From an uncultured Alphaproteobacteria bacterium (lineage in GTDB: Bacteria; Pseudomonadota; Alphaproteobacteria; Rhizobiales; Aestuariivirgaceae): a stretch of 64,000 bases of DNA. Positions 9,173 to 18,075 of the stretch are shown here, one piece after another; the first letter of the stretch is position 1, and every line of letters starts with the position of its first letter. The stretch spans positions 1 to 64,000 of the forward strand of contig CAMFKI010000004.1 of NCBI GenBank assembly GCA_945957365.1. The letters run 5' to 3'. The notes under the pieces were generated by a model, which saw nothing but the letters and a program-made list of their open reading frames with translations, did not search any database and was not told where the DNA came from. Position numbers and translations under genes: made by a program.

Positions 9173-10792
9173 TCACTGCGGCGACAGGGGAAAGCGCAAC
9201 TCCCCATCCGGCCGGAAGTGCCTGGCCAGCCACGCCTGCAGGGCGGACCCGCTTTGTGGCAGCCCATCCAATCCCAATCCGAGCAGACGCGCCGCGTTGC
9301 GGCAGGTGGCTTCGCCAATCTCGCTCAGGCGCTGGTCGGCGGCCGCGGCATATTTCTCCTCCAGCATCCGGGCATTGGGCAGGTCGCCCTGCACGGCCTG
9401 TTGCGCATCGGGCATGGCGGTGCCTGGCACATAGGACAGCGGCTGCACCTCGACGTGGTCACGGCGCGGTTCGGCGAGGTTGAAGGCTGCCTCGATCGTG
9501 GCGGCGCTGGCGACGCGCGGCGTGAGCGGCGGGCCAAGCCCAAGCTGCTCCATCAGCGTGCGTGTCATCGACGTGTTGCTGTAAAGCCCGCGCAGCACGG
9601 TTCCCGGCGCCGTATGCGCGGAAATGACGATGACCGGTATGCGCGGTCCCAGCCGGTCGAAGGCGAAGCCCTCCGCGCAAGGCCTGCCGCCCGGCGGCAC
9701 CGCCGCGGGCGGCGGCACATGATCGTAACAGCCGCCGCTCTCGTCGAACAGAACGACGAGGGCCGTTTCCTCCCATTGCGGTGAATTGCGAACCGCGCCA
9801 TAGATCGCGGCGAGGAAGCGCTCCGCCGCCCGAATATCCGTGGGCGGATGATAGTCGTCGGTCTCGCCGAACAGCATCTTGGGTTCGACCCAGGCGAATT
9901 CGGGCAGCGTGCCATTGCGGCAGTCGGCATGGAATTGCGTGAGATAGGCGGAATGCTCCCGCCACAGCGCCAGGTGCCTCAGCCCCGCGAGGTTGATGGC
10001 GGTGAGCGGCACCACCTGCGATTCCGGAAAATAGCAGGTGAAGGAGCGGCCTGCCTCCTGCAACCTTGTGAAGATGTTGGGGAGGTCGTTGTCCCAAGCG
10101 TAGTCATAGGTCACCTCGTTGTCGATGCGGCCATCGCTGGTGCCGGCGAGGAAGAAGCTGCGGTTGGGAAAGGTGCAGGTCGGCGCATCGCAGTGCCAGT
10201 TGGTGAACACCGCGAAGTTGCGGGCAAGCGCATTGATCACGGGCGCCGTGGCGGGGGTGAAGACGCCGCCCAGCGTTTGCATCTCGGCTTCCGAAAGCTC
10301 CCGCCCCAGCTGCCAGCGCGCATTGTCGAAATAGTCGAGGGCAAAGCCGTCCATGCTCGGGCGCTGGCCCGCTGCCGGCGCATTGAACGGCGGCGACATG
10401 AAGTCGGGGAAGATCGGGTAGGCTGCCTTGCCGGCATTGGACGGCGGATCGTAACGCCCGAACATCTGCACGTTCATGTTGGCGTAGGCCTCGCCCGGAT
10501 CGGGAATGGGATCGGTGTAGTTTCCCGTCGGATGGACGCGCACCGTGCCACCGGGATAGGTGAGCGTCACGTCGCGCCCGATGAGCCCGTCCTCCGGCGG
10601 GATATGCGGCAAGTGGCCCAGCAGCACGTCGAAGGACCGGTTCTCGAACATCACCACCACCCAGCGCCTGATGGCGCCGAGGCCCGGTCCTGCCGCCGGC
10701 TGCGCGTGCGCCGGCGCAAGGCCACCGAAACGCGCCGCCGCCAGGGTTCCGATCAGCGAAGCTGAAAACCGCCGTCTCTTCATCGCAGGCAA
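9173..10792 (-). CDS. Secreted phosphoesterase (phospholipase C / acid phosphatase family)
   Basis: The 539-residue protein belongs to the PF04185 phosphoesterase family, which includes non-haemolytic phospholipase C and AcpA acid phosphatases. The family motif MFENRSFDVLLGHL is at residues 48-61 (Glu50, Asn51 metal ligands). HCDAPTC and DESGGCYDHVPPP are further metal/phosphate-site segments. The N-terminus (KRRRFSAS, then a short hydrophobic stretch ending AHA at about residue 30) resembles a Tat signal, as in folded phospholipase C enzymes. It may hydrolyse phospholipids or other phosphate esters in the periplasm; the substrate cannot be read from sequence. It sits alone between rsmA and gmk. 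An alternative start is ATG 10783. Confidence 0.8.
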   Translation of the reverse strand: MPAMKRRRFSASLIGTLAAARFGGLAPAHAQPAAGPGLGAIRRWVVVMFENRSFDVLLGHLPHIPPEDGLIGRDVTLTYPGGTVRVHPTGNYTDPIPDPGEAYANMNVQMFGRYDPPSNAGKAAYPIFPDFMSPPFNAPAAGQRPSMDGFALDYFDNARWQLGRELSEAEMQTLGGVFTPATAPVINALARNFAVFTNWHCDAPTCTFPNRSFFLAGTSDGRIDNEVTYDYAWDNDLPNIFTRLQEAGRSFTCYFPESQVVPLTAINLAGLRHLALWREHSAYLTQFHADCRNGTLPEFAWVEPKMLFGETDDYHPPTDIRAAERFLAAIYGAVRNSPQWEETALVVLFDESGGCYDHVPPPAAVPPGGRPCAEGFAFDRLGPRIPVIVISAHTAPGTVLRGLYSNTSMTRTLMEQLGLGPPLTPRVASAATIEAAFNLAEPRRDHVEVQPLSYVPGTAMPDAQQAVQGDLPNARMLEEKYAAAADQRLSEIGEATCRNAARLLGLGLDGLPQSGSALQAWLARHFRPDGELRFPLSPQ

Positions 10793-10882
10793 CCTCCGCT
10801 CGAAAGGTTAGCCTTAAACGCTGAGGTTGTATATGGGTCGTATCGCGGCAGGCCTGGCCGTGCCGGCCGGGCGATGTCGCCG

Positions 10883-11515
10883 TTACAGGCCCTTCGTCAG
10901 CCCACGGACGAAATCGCTGAGCCCCACGCGCCGGCGGCGCCTCAGTCGCTCGGCGCGCAGGATGGCCTCGATCTCGGCATTCGCCGCATCGACATTGTCG
11001 TTGACGATCACGTAGTCGTATTCCGGCCAGTGGCTGATCTCGTCCGCCGCCTTGGCCATGCGCTTGGCCACCGTCGAGGCCGAATCCTGGGCGCGGCCGA
11101 TGAGCCTGTCGCGCAGCTCTTCCGCCGAGGGCGGCAGGATGAAGATGCGGACGAGATCCTCCTCCATCGTGGCGCCGAGCTGCTGGGTGCCCTGCCAGTC
11201 GATGTCGAACAGCACGTCGCGCCCTGTCTGCAGGGCCTCGACGACCGGCTGCTTGGGCGTGCCGTAAAAGTTGCCGAACACCTCGGCATATTCGAGAAGG
11301 TCACCGCGGTCGCGCAGCCTTGCGAATTCCTCGTGGCTGATGAAGTGATAGTCTCTGCCGTCAATTTCGCCCGGGCGCGGCGCCCGCGTGGTGACAGAGA
11401 CCGACAGGATGATGTTGGGATCGGCGGCGAGCAGGCGGCGCGACAGCGTGGTCTTGCCGGCGCCCGAGGGCGACGACATGACGAGCAGCAGGCCGCGGCG
11501 TGGAATGACGGTCAT
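10883..11515 (-). CDS. gmk: Guanylate kinase
   Basis: The 210-residue cytoplasmic enzyme phosphorylates GMP to GDP with ATP. The P-loop SSPSGAGKTTLSRRLL lies at about residues 14-29. The GMP-binding segment TTRAPRPGEIDGRDYHFIS follows, then the lid and core elements. Length and motifs are typical. It lies 10 bases downstream of yicC on the same strand, the usual yicC-gmk pairing. Confidence 0.96.
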   Translation of the reverse strand: MTVIPRRGLLLVMSSPSGAGKTTLSRRLLAADPNIILSVSVTTRAPRPGEIDGRDYHFISHEEFARLRDRGDLLEYAEVFGNFYGTPKQPVVEALQTGRDVLFDIDWQGTQQLGATMEEDLVRIFILPPSAEELRDRLIGRAQDSASTVAKRMAKAADEISHWPEYDYVIVNDNVDAANAEIEAILRAERLRRRRRVGLSDFVRGLTKGL

Positions 11516-11525
11516 GGCGTGTTCT

Positions 11526-12413
11526 TCACTCGATGTTCTGGACCTGCTCGCGCAGCTGGTCGATGACGGTCTTGAGGTCGAGGCCGGTGGCGGTCAGCGT
11601 CCGGTCGGAGGCCTTCGAGCACAGGGTGTTGGCCTCGCGGTTGAATTCCTGCGCCAGGAAGTCGAACTTGCGGCCCACCGCATCGCTCGAGGCGAGCAGC
11701 GCCTGGGCTGCCTCGACGTGGGAATTGAGCCGGTCGAGCTCTTCCTGGATATCGGCCCGCGTGGCGGCGATCACCGCCTCCTGGTGCAGGCGGTCGGGGT
11801 CGAGTGCGGCGCCCGTTTCCATCAGGCGCGAGACCTGCTCGGCAAGCCTGGCGCGGATGGCCTCCGGCGTGCGTGATGGATTGCGCCGTGCCGCCTCGGC
11901 AAGCTCGGCGATGCGCTGCACCTGGGCGGCGACCACTGCGGTGAGCCTGGAGCCCTCTTCGCGCCGCGCCGCCGCCAGCGCGGCCAGCGCCTCGCCGAAG
12001 CTGTCGAGCATGGCGGCATTGCGCAGCTCCGCCTCGCCCTCCGCCTCCGGCGCGCTCGCCACCTCGACCACGCCCTTGATCGACAGCAGCACGTCGGCGC
12101 GCAGCGGCTCGCCGCCGATCCGGTCACGCAGAGCCTCGCCGGCTTCGACGAGCCGCTCGAGAATGTCCTGGTTGAGGCGCACCGTCTCGCGGCCCACCTG
12201 GCCGCTGACCGTGAGCGAGACCTGCAGGTTGCCACGCCGGAAGGCTGCGGCCAGTGCCGCACGCACCGGGGTTTCCAGGGCCTCGAAGCCCGGCGGCACG
12301 CGCAGGCGCACGTCCAGCGCCTTGCCGTTCACGCTCTTGATTTCCCATTGCCAGTAGATCCCCTGGCGCTCGCCCGAGGCGCGGGCATATCCGGTCATGC
12401 TGGAAATCGGCAT
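11526..12413 (-). CDS. YicC family protein (putative endoribonuclease)
   Basis: The 295-residue protein starts MPISSMTGYARASGE, typical of YicC/YloC proteins, and ends with the conserved acidic helix RADIQEELDRLNSHVEAAQ followed by DFLAQEFNREANTLCSKA. E. coli YicC has been reported to act in RNA turnover; other members were linked to stationary-phase survival. The middle region is predicted helical, possibly coiled coil. Its place between mltG and gmk is conserved in related bacteria. The biochemical role in this organism is inferred only from family membership. Confidence 0.9.
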   Translation of the reverse strand: MPISSMTGYARASGERQGIYWQWEIKSVNGKALDVRLRVPPGFEALETPVRAALAAAFRRGNLQVSLTVSGQVGRETVRLNQDILERLVEAGEALRDRIGGEPLRADVLLSIKGVVEVASAPEAEGEAELRNAAMLDSFGEALAALAAARREEGSRLTAVVAAQVQRIAELAEAARRNPSRTPEAIRARLAEQVSRLMETGAALDPDRLHQEAVIAATRADIQEELDRLNSHVEAAQALLASSDAVGRKFDFLAQEFNREANTLCSKASDRTLTATGLDLKTVIDQLREQVQNIE

Positions 12414-12478
12414 CGCGCGTCCCTGCGAGGTGAATCAGTGGCACTGCTTTAACCCGTTTCGGGGCCTGGCGAAACGCC

Positions 12479-13891
12479 TCAGGGTGCAGGGCGCAGCCGC
12501 GGTATGACCGTGGTGTGGCCGCCGACGGTGACAACCGTTCCCGGCTGCAGCGGCGTGGCCGGCGTGTCGGCCGTGGCCGGAGCGGCGGGCTTGCTGGCCT
12601 GGGCCGGCTTGGCCTGCGGCTTGGGCGGCACGGCGGAGGCCTGCTGCTGCGGTGCAGGCGGCGCGGTCGTGCTCGCCGGTGCCTCAGGCGCCGCGGGGGC
12701 CGGCGTGGCAGCCGTCGTCTCGGGAGCCGGCGCCACATCGGCGAGGGGTGCATTGATCGCATCGTTCGAGGCCACGGCCGGAGGCTGGACCGTGCCGGTA
12801 TCCGTTGCGGCAGGAGCCTGATCGCCGTCGTCGGCGGCCTCGGCGGCGGCTTCGTTGCCGGCGATCTGGCGCCACTTCTTCACGTTGCGGTTATGCTCCT
12901 CGAGGGTGGCGGAAAAGGCGTGACCGCCCGAACCGTCGGCCACGAAATAGAGCTTGTCGGTGGGCTGCGGGTTCAGCACCGCCTCCAGTGCCGCGCGGCC
13001 GGGATTGGCGATGGGCCCGGGTGGCAGGCCGTTGATGCGATAGGTGTTGTAGGGGGTTACCGCCTCGATGTCGGCCCTGGTCAGCGGCCGGTCGAGGCGG
13101 CCCTTGCCGCCGGCGATGCCATAGATGATGGTCGGGTCCGACTGCAGCCGCATGCCCTTGGCCAGCCGATTGATGAAGACGGACGCGATCAGCGGCCGCT
13201 CTTCGGGAACCGCCGTTTCCTTTTCCACGATGGAGGCCAGCGTCACCGCCTGTTCCGGCGTGGTGATCACCGGCACCGGCTGGCGCTTTGCCCACAGATC
13301 GGCGAGCAGCTTGGTCTGGGCGGCCTGCATGTCCTCGACCAGTTTCTCACGCGTCATGCCGCGCCGGAACACGTAGGTGTCGGGCAGGATGGAGCCTTCG
13401 GGCGGCACCGCCACGGGATCGCCCGTCAGCACCTCATTGGCGTTGACGCGCTCCACCGCCATGGCGCTGGTGAAGCCCTCGGGAACGGAGATCTTGTAGG
13501 TCACCGCCTTGCCGCTGGCGATGAGCGCCATGACGTCGCTCATCGAGGCATCCTTGGCAAAGGCGTATTCGCCGGCCTTGAGCCTGGTCCTCTGGCCGGT
13601 GAGTTCCGCCATCAGCGCGAAGACCCGGCCGTTGAAGATGATGCCGTTCTGCTCCAGCGCATCGCCGATCGCGGTCACCGACTGGCCGGGTGCGACCATG
13701 TAGACCTTGTCCGCGGCGAGCGGGCCCGGCATCGAATACAGGCTATAGGCATAAAATCCGATCGCGACGACGGCAACCAGGAGGGTGGCGAAGATCACCG
13801 ATGTCCACAGCAGCACGCGCGACACCGCCGAGCGCCGGTGCTTTCCGTTGCGCGGTCCGGGCACTTTCACGCTGGGCTGCGGTGTCTGCAA
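12479..13891 (-). CDS. mltG: Endolytic murein transglycosylase MltG, with long Pro/Ala-rich tail
   Basis: The 470-residue protein has a short cytoplasmic N-terminus with basic residues, one transmembrane segment (about 25-50) and a YceG/MltG domain (about 55-345). The catalytic-site region IVEKETAVPEERPLIASVF contains the family's essential Glu. MltG cleaves nascent glycan strands in the periplasm and helps set strand length. Residues from about 350 to 470 form a low-complexity tail rich in Ala, Pro, Thr and Gln, not part of the standard domain, perhaps a wall-spanning linker. It follows fabF on the same strand with 17 bases between. Confidence 0.92.
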   Translation of the reverse strand: MQTPQPSVKVPGPRNGKHRRSAVSRVLLWTSVIFATLLVAVVAIGFYAYSLYSMPGPLAADKVYMVAPGQSVTAIGDALEQNGIIFNGRVFALMAELTGQRTRLKAGEYAFAKDASMSDVMALIASGKAVTYKISVPEGFTSAMAVERVNANEVLTGDPVAVPPEGSILPDTYVFRRGMTREKLVEDMQAAQTKLLADLWAKRQPVPVITTPEQAVTLASIVEKETAVPEERPLIASVFINRLAKGMRLQSDPTIIYGIAGGKGRLDRPLTRADIEAVTPYNTYRINGLPPGPIANPGRAALEAVLNPQPTDKLYFVADGSGGHAFSATLEEHNRNVKKWRQIAGNEAAAEAADDGDQAPAATDTGTVQPPAVASNDAINAPLADVAPAPETTAATPAPAAPEAPASTTAPPAPQQQASAVPPKPQAKPAQASKPAAPATADTPATPLQPGTVVTVGGHTTVIPRLRPAP

Positions 13892-13908
13892 CCTGTCTCC
13901 TCCGCGCC

Positions 13909-15174
13909 TCAGGCCGCGAAGCGGCGCATGATCAGTGAAGCGTTGGTACCACCAAAACCAAAGGAATTCGACAGAACTGTGTTGATCTCTTTCGCCTTGG
14001 CCACCTTCGGCACGAGATCGATGCGCGTCTCGACGGAGGGATTGTCGAGATTGATGGTGGGCGGTACCATGTTGTCCCGGATGGCGAGGATCGAGAAGAT
14101 CGCCTCCACCGCACCCGCCGCCCCCAGCAGGTGACCGATCGAGGACTTGGTCGACGACATGGTGAGCTCCGCCGTGCGATTGCCCATCAGGCGCTCCACC
14201 GCGCGCAGCTCGATCTCGTCGCCCAGCGGCGTCGAGGTGCCATGGGCATTCACATAATCGATCTCGTGCGCCTCGAGTCCGGCACGCCGCAGCGCATTGG
14301 TCATGCAGCGATAGGCGCCGTCGCCGTCGGGCGTCGGCGCGGTGACGTGATAGGCATCGCCCGACATGCCGTAGCCCACGATCTCGGCATAGATCGTCGC
14401 CCCGCGCGCCCTGGCGTGCTCGAGTTCCTCGAGCACCACGACGCCCGCGCCCTCGCCCATCACGAAGCCGTCACGGTCCTTGTCATAGGGGCGCGAGCCC
14501 TTCTGCGGTTCGTCGTTGAACTTGGTGGCCAGCGCCTTGCAGGCGATAAAGCCGGCAATGCCGATGCGGCAGATCGCCGATTCGGCGCCGCCCGCCACCA
14601 TGATGTCGGCATCGTCGAGCGCGATGATGCGGGCGGCATCGCCGATGGCATGCGAACCGGTGGAGCAGGCGGTGACCACCGCATGGTTGGGGCCCTTGAG
14701 GCCGAATTCGATTGAGACGAGGCCCGACGCGAGATTGATCAGCGAACCGGGAATGAAGAACGGGCTGATGCGGCGCGGCCCCTTCTCGTTCATCAGGGTC
14801 GTCGTGTCGGCGATGTTGGAAAGCCCGCCGATGCCGGAGCCGATCAGCACGCCGGCACGGTACTTCTCGTCTTCGGTCTTGAGTTCGACGCCCGAGTCCT
14901 TCACCGCCTGCTTGGCGGCCGCCATGGCATAGATGATGAAGTCGTCGTAGCGCCGGATTTCCTTGGCTTCCATCCACTGCTCGGGATTGAAGGTGCCGTT
15001 GCTGCCGTCGCCGCGCGGAATCTCGCAGGCGATCTGGCAGGGCAGGTCGGATGCATCGAACCGGGTGATCGTGCCGCCGCCCGACTGGCCCGCAAGCAGC
15101 CGGTTCCAGGTCTCGTCGACCCCGCAGGCGAGCGGTGAAACCATACCAAGACCGGTGACGACGACACGGCGCAT
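13909..15174 (-). CDS. fabF: Beta-ketoacyl-ACP synthase II
   Basis: The 421-residue condensing enzyme elongates acyl-ACP with malonyl-ACP in fatty acid synthesis. The Cys-His-His triad is complete: Cys170 (VTACSTGSHA), His311 (NAHGTSTPLGD) and His348 (SSIGHLLGAAG). The glycine-rich end FGFGGTNASLI is also present. It starts 106 bases downstream of acpP; that gap holds two strong inverted repeats. Confidence 0.96.
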   Translation of the reverse strand: MRRVVVTGLGMVSPLACGVDETWNRLLAGQSGGGTITRFDASDLPCQIACEIPRGDGSNGTFNPEQWMEAKEIRRYDDFIIYAMAAAKQAVKDSGVELKTEDEKYRAGVLIGSGIGGLSNIADTTTLMNEKGPRRISPFFIPGSLINLASGLVSIEFGLKGPNHAVVTACSTGSHAIGDAARIIALDDADIMVAGGAESAICRIGIAGFIACKALATKFNDEPQKGSRPYDKDRDGFVMGEGAGVVVLEELEHARARGATIYAEIVGYGMSGDAYHVTAPTPDGDGAYRCMTNALRRAGLEAHEIDYVNAHGTSTPLGDEIELRAVERLMGNRTAELTMSSTKSSIGHLLGAAGAVEAIFSILAIRDNMVPPTINLDNPSVETRIDLVPKVAKAKEINTVLSNSFGFGGTNASLIMRRFAA

Positions 15175-15203
15175 GCAATGCCCTTTCTATGCGAAAACGC
15201 GGC

Positions 15204-15269
15204 GGCAGGCTTGTCTCTCAGCCTGCCTCCGCGCGAAAACTCAGTGTGACCGGGCCCCGGGGCCCGGTC
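15204..15269 (-). promoter_or_regulatory. Two tandem hairpins between acpP and fabF
   Basis: GGCAGGCT (15204-15211) pairs with AGCCTGCC (15220-15227). Further upstream, 15248-15269 is a perfect 22-bp palindrome whose half is GACCGGGCCCC. Both lie in the acpP-fabF gap of the minus-strand transcript. There is no T-run, so a standard intrinsic terminator is unlikely. RNA stabilisation or partial attenuation that keeps acpP message above fabF is a reasonable inference. Confidence 0.5.
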
Positions 15270-15280
15270 GAGCGCAGCGA

Positions 15281-15517
15281 TCAGGCAGCGCTCTTCTCGA
15301 TGAACTTGACGGCGTCGCCCACGGTCTGGATCGACTCGGCGGCGTCATCGGGAATCTCGATGCCGAACTCTTCCTCGAAGGCCATGACCAGCTCGACGGT
15401 GTCGAGGCTGTCCGCGCCGAGGTCGTCGATGAAGCTCGCTTCCGCCTTCACCTTGTCGGCGTCAACGCCGAGATGCTCGACGACGATCTTCTTCACCCGC
15501 TCAGCAACATCACTCAT
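15281..15517 (-). CDS. acpP: Acyl carrier protein
   Basis: The 78-residue acidic protein carries growing acyl chains on phosphopantetheine attached to Ser37 in [13 protein letters not shown] preferred ATG 15517 ([10 protein letters not shown]), which gives the standard ACP N-terminus; ATG 15523 is two codons earlier and equally in frame, with an AAGGA ribosome-binding motif ahead of both. The gene lies between fabG and fabF as in E. coli, but a plus-strand gene separates it from fabG, so it needs its own promoter. Confidence 0.97.
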   Translation of the reverse strand: MSDVAERVKKIVVEHLGVDADKVKAEASFIDDLGADSLDTVELVMAFEEEFGIEIPDDAAESIQTVGDAVKFIEKSAA

Positions 15518-15701
15518 TGTCATTTCGTCCTTGGTTGTTTTCTCTGTTCAGGCAGGACAGCAGGACCCCCTGCGGCCCCCCACACGCCGGGGGCTTTGCT
15601 AGCACAAAACCAAGGCACGTCAAAAGGGGCATTGGAGGATCGGACATGCGGTATTTCTTTCGGGGGTTGCGGAAAGCCAGGGGCTTTGGCAGCCTGCCAC
15701 C

Positions 15702-16280
15702 ATGCGCAAAATCCTTTTCAGCCTGATCGCCCTGGCCTCCTGCGCGTCGATTGCAAGTGCCGACGGGACGCTCGACAAGCGTTTGACTCCGTTCGACAAA
15801 CAGCGCCTCGCGAAACTTGACGCAACGGTGGCCTCGGCCATCGCCGAGGCCCGCGCCGGCGGCAGCAAGGCGGACATTGCCGTTCTCGACAGCGCACTTG
15901 CCGGAAAGCCGTTGCCGCTCGCCGAAGGCTATGATCCGAGAGGCAAGTGGAAGTGCCGCACCATCAAGGCCGGCGGCAGCCTGCCGCTCACCGTCTATCC
16001 CTGGTTCGCCTGCCGCATCGGCGAGGATGGTGCGGGCTGGCAGCTCGAGAAATTGACCGGATCGCAGCGCACGAAGGGCATGTTCTACACGCTGTCCGCG
16101 ACCCGCCTCGCCTATCTGGGTGCGAGCTATGTGGTGGGCGAAAGCCCTCGCCGCTATGGCCAGGACGCAAACGAGAATCAGGTCGCCGTCGTCGAGCGCC
16201 GGGGCAGCAACAGGCTGGTCTTCCTGTTCCCCGCACCGCACTACGAATCGAAGCTCGACGTGCTGGTGATGGAGCGCTGA
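15702..16280 (+). CDS. DUF4893 domain-containing secreted protein
   Basis: The 192-residue protein has a clear signal peptide (MRKILFSLIALASCASIASA, cleavage near residue 20). The mature part resembles DUF4893: GKWKCRTIKAGG, LPLTVYPWFACRI and the C-terminal LVFLFPAPHYESKLDVLVMER. Two cysteines (in WKCR and FACR) could form a periplasmic disulfide. No function is known to me. It is inserted on the plus strand between fabG and acpP, which are otherwise neighbours in a minus-strand fatty-acid cluster. Confidence 0.75.
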   Translation: MRKILFSLIALASCASIASADGTLDKRLTPFDKQRLAKLDATVASAIAEARAGGSKADIAVLDSALAGKPLPLAEGYDPRGKWKCRTIKAGGSLPLTVYPWFACRIGEDGAGWQLEKLTGSQRTKGMFYTLSATRLAYLGASYVVGESPRRYGQDANENQVAVVERRGSNRLVFLFPAPHYESKLDVLVMER

Positions 16281-16304
16281 GGAGGCCGGAAAACCGGGGT
16301 CGCC

Positions 16305-17045
16305 TCAGATCATTGCCATGCCGCCGTTGACGTGCAGCGTCTGGCCGGTCACGTAATTGGCCTCGTCCGACGCGAGATAGAGCACCGCCGCCGCAACATC
16401 GTCGGGCGTGCCGAGCCGTCCCGTCGGAACGCGGCCGAGGATCGTTTCCTTCTGCTTGTCGTTCAGCACCTCGGTCATCGGCGTGGCGATGAAGCCCGGC
16501 GCCACGGCGTTGACAGTGACGTTGCGCCCCGCCAGTTCCTGCGCCAGCGACTTGGTGAGGCCGATGACACCGGCCTTGGACGCCACGTAGTTCACTTGCC
16601 CGGGATTGCCGGTGACGCCCACCACCGAGGTGATGTTGACGATGCGGCCATGGCGCTTCTTCATCATGCCGCGCATCGCGGCGCGCGCCAGGCGGAACGC
16701 GGCCGTGAGGTTCACGTCGATGACGGACGCCCAGTCCTCGTCCTTCATGCGCATCGCAAGGCCATCCCTGGTGATGCCGGCATTGTTGACGAGAATGTCG
16801 AGCGAGCCCATGGCGGCCTCGGCCTCGGGCACCAGCTTCTCGACCGCCGCTGCGTCGGACAGGTTGCAGGCCAGCACGAACACGCGTTCGCCGCCGAGCT
16901 CCGCCTTCAGTTCCTCCAGCACGTTGGCGCGCGTGCCGGAAATCGCCACCATGGCGCCCGCCTTGTGCAGCGCCTTGGCAATGGCCGCACCGATGCCGCC
17001 CGTGGCGCCGGTGACGAGGGCCGTCTTTCCCGTGAGGTCGAACAT
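16305..17045 (-). CDS. fabG: 3-oxoacyl-ACP reductase
   Basis: The 246-residue short-chain dehydrogenase reduces 3-oxoacyl-ACP with NADPH. It has the cofactor motif VTGATGGIG (residues 11-19), NNAG at 87-90, and the catalytic Ser140, Tyr153 and Lys157 (NYVASKAG). The end YVTGQTLHVNGGMAMI is typical of FabG. I chose ATG 17045, 5 bases after the fabD stop; an upstream in-frame extension would run through fabD and is not credible. It is cotranscribed with fabD. Confidence 0.96.
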   Translation of the reverse strand: MFDLTGKTALVTGATGGIGAAIAKALHKAGAMVAISGTRANVLEELKAELGGERVFVLACNLSDAAAVEKLVPEAEAAMGSLDILVNNAGITRDGLAMRMKDEDWASVIDVNLTAAFRLARAAMRGMMKKRHGRIVNITSVVGVTGNPGQVNYVASKAGVIGLTKSLAQELAGRNVTVNAVAPGFIATPMTEVLNDKQKETILGRVPTGRLGTPDDVAAAVLYLASDEANYVTGQTLHVNGGMAMI

Positions 17046-17050
17046 GATGC

Positions 17051-17998
17051 TTATCCCTTGATCTGGGCCGCGGCGGCGGCGATGTCTTCGGCTGAGTTGA
17101 TGGCGAAGGCGGTGGCGTCCGGCGCGTTCTTCTTGGACAGGCCGGTCAGCACCTTGCCCGCGCCGATCTCGTAGAAGCGGGTCACGCCATGGGCGGCCAT
17201 GAAGCCCACGCACTCGCGCCAGCGCACCGTGCCGGTGACCTGGGCGACGAGGCTGTCGCGGATCGCAGCGGGATCGGTGAGCGGCGCTGCGCCGACATTG
17301 GCGACAACGGGAACGACCGGCGCCTTCATGGCGACCTGTGTCAGCGCCTGCGCCATCACGTCGGCAGCCGGCTGCATCAGTGCACAATGGAAGGGGGCAG
17401 AGACCGGCAGCATGATGGCGCGCTTGGCGCCCCTGGCCTTGGCGATCTCGGCGCAGCGCTCGACGGCCGCCTTCGCACCGGAAACCACCACCTGCCCGTC
17501 GCTGTTGTCGTTCGCCGCCTGGCACACCTCGCCCTGCGCCGCCTCGGCGGCGGCCGCCGCGGCGGTGGCGAAATCGAGGCCCAGCAGCGCGGCCATCGCA
17601 CCGATGCCGACCGGTGTGGCACTCTGCATCGCCTGGCCGCGCAGCTTGAGCAGGCGGGCGGCATCGGCCAGCGTGAAGGTCTGCGCGGCGGCCAGTGCCG
17701 AATATTCGCCCAGCGAATGGCCGGCCACGAATGCCGCCGTGTTGGCAACCGTGATGCCGTGCTCGGCCTCGAGCACCCGGATCACCGCCATGGAGACGGC
17801 CATCAGCGCCGGCTGGGCATTCTCGGTGAGCGTCAGCTCGGCCTCGGGGCCGTCCCACATCAGGGCGGAGAGCTTCTGGCCCAGCGCCGCGTCGACCTCC
17901 TCGAACACCGCGCGGGCGGCGGCGAAAGTCTCGGCGAGCGGCTTGCCCATGCCGACTGACTGGCTGCCCTGGCCGGGGAAAATGAAGGCCGTCGTCAT
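17051..17998 (-). CDS. fabD: Malonyl-CoA:ACP acyltransferase
   Basis: The 315-residue protein transfers malonyl groups from CoA to ACP. It starts MTTAFIFPGQGSQSVGMG, with the nucleophile Ser95 in GHSLGEYS and His204 in APFHCALM. I used ATG 17998, which gives the family's usual N-terminus; an in-frame ATG at 18034 would add 12 unusual residues. It is the first gene of the minus-strand fab cluster. Confidence 0.96.
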   Translation of the reverse strand: MTTAFIFPGQGSQSVGMGKPLAETFAAARAVFEEVDAALGQKLSALMWDGPEAELTLTENAQPALMAVSMAVIRVLEAEHGITVANTAAFVAGHSLGEYSALAAAQTFTLADAARLLKLRGQAMQSATPVGIGAMAALLGLDFATAAAAAAEAAQGEVCQAANDNSDGQVVVSGAKAAVERCAEIAKARGAKRAIMLPVSAPFHCALMQPAADVMAQALTQVAMKAPVVPVVANVGAAPLTDPAAIRDSLVAQVTGTVRWRECVGFMAAHGVTRFYEIGAGKVLTGLSKKNAPDATAFAINSAEDIAAAAAQIKG

Positions 17999-18075
17999 CC
18001 TGAAACCTCGTGTGATTCCTGTGGTTGGGGGCACGAAACATGCGGCGGGTGCGGAGTCAAGGTTGACCGTTCCCG

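Noticed and set aside
16305..18041. A 578-codon frame that would fuse an extra N-terminal part to FabG
   Set aside because: The extra part is an out-of-frame reading of fabD. FabG with ATG 17045 has the normal length.
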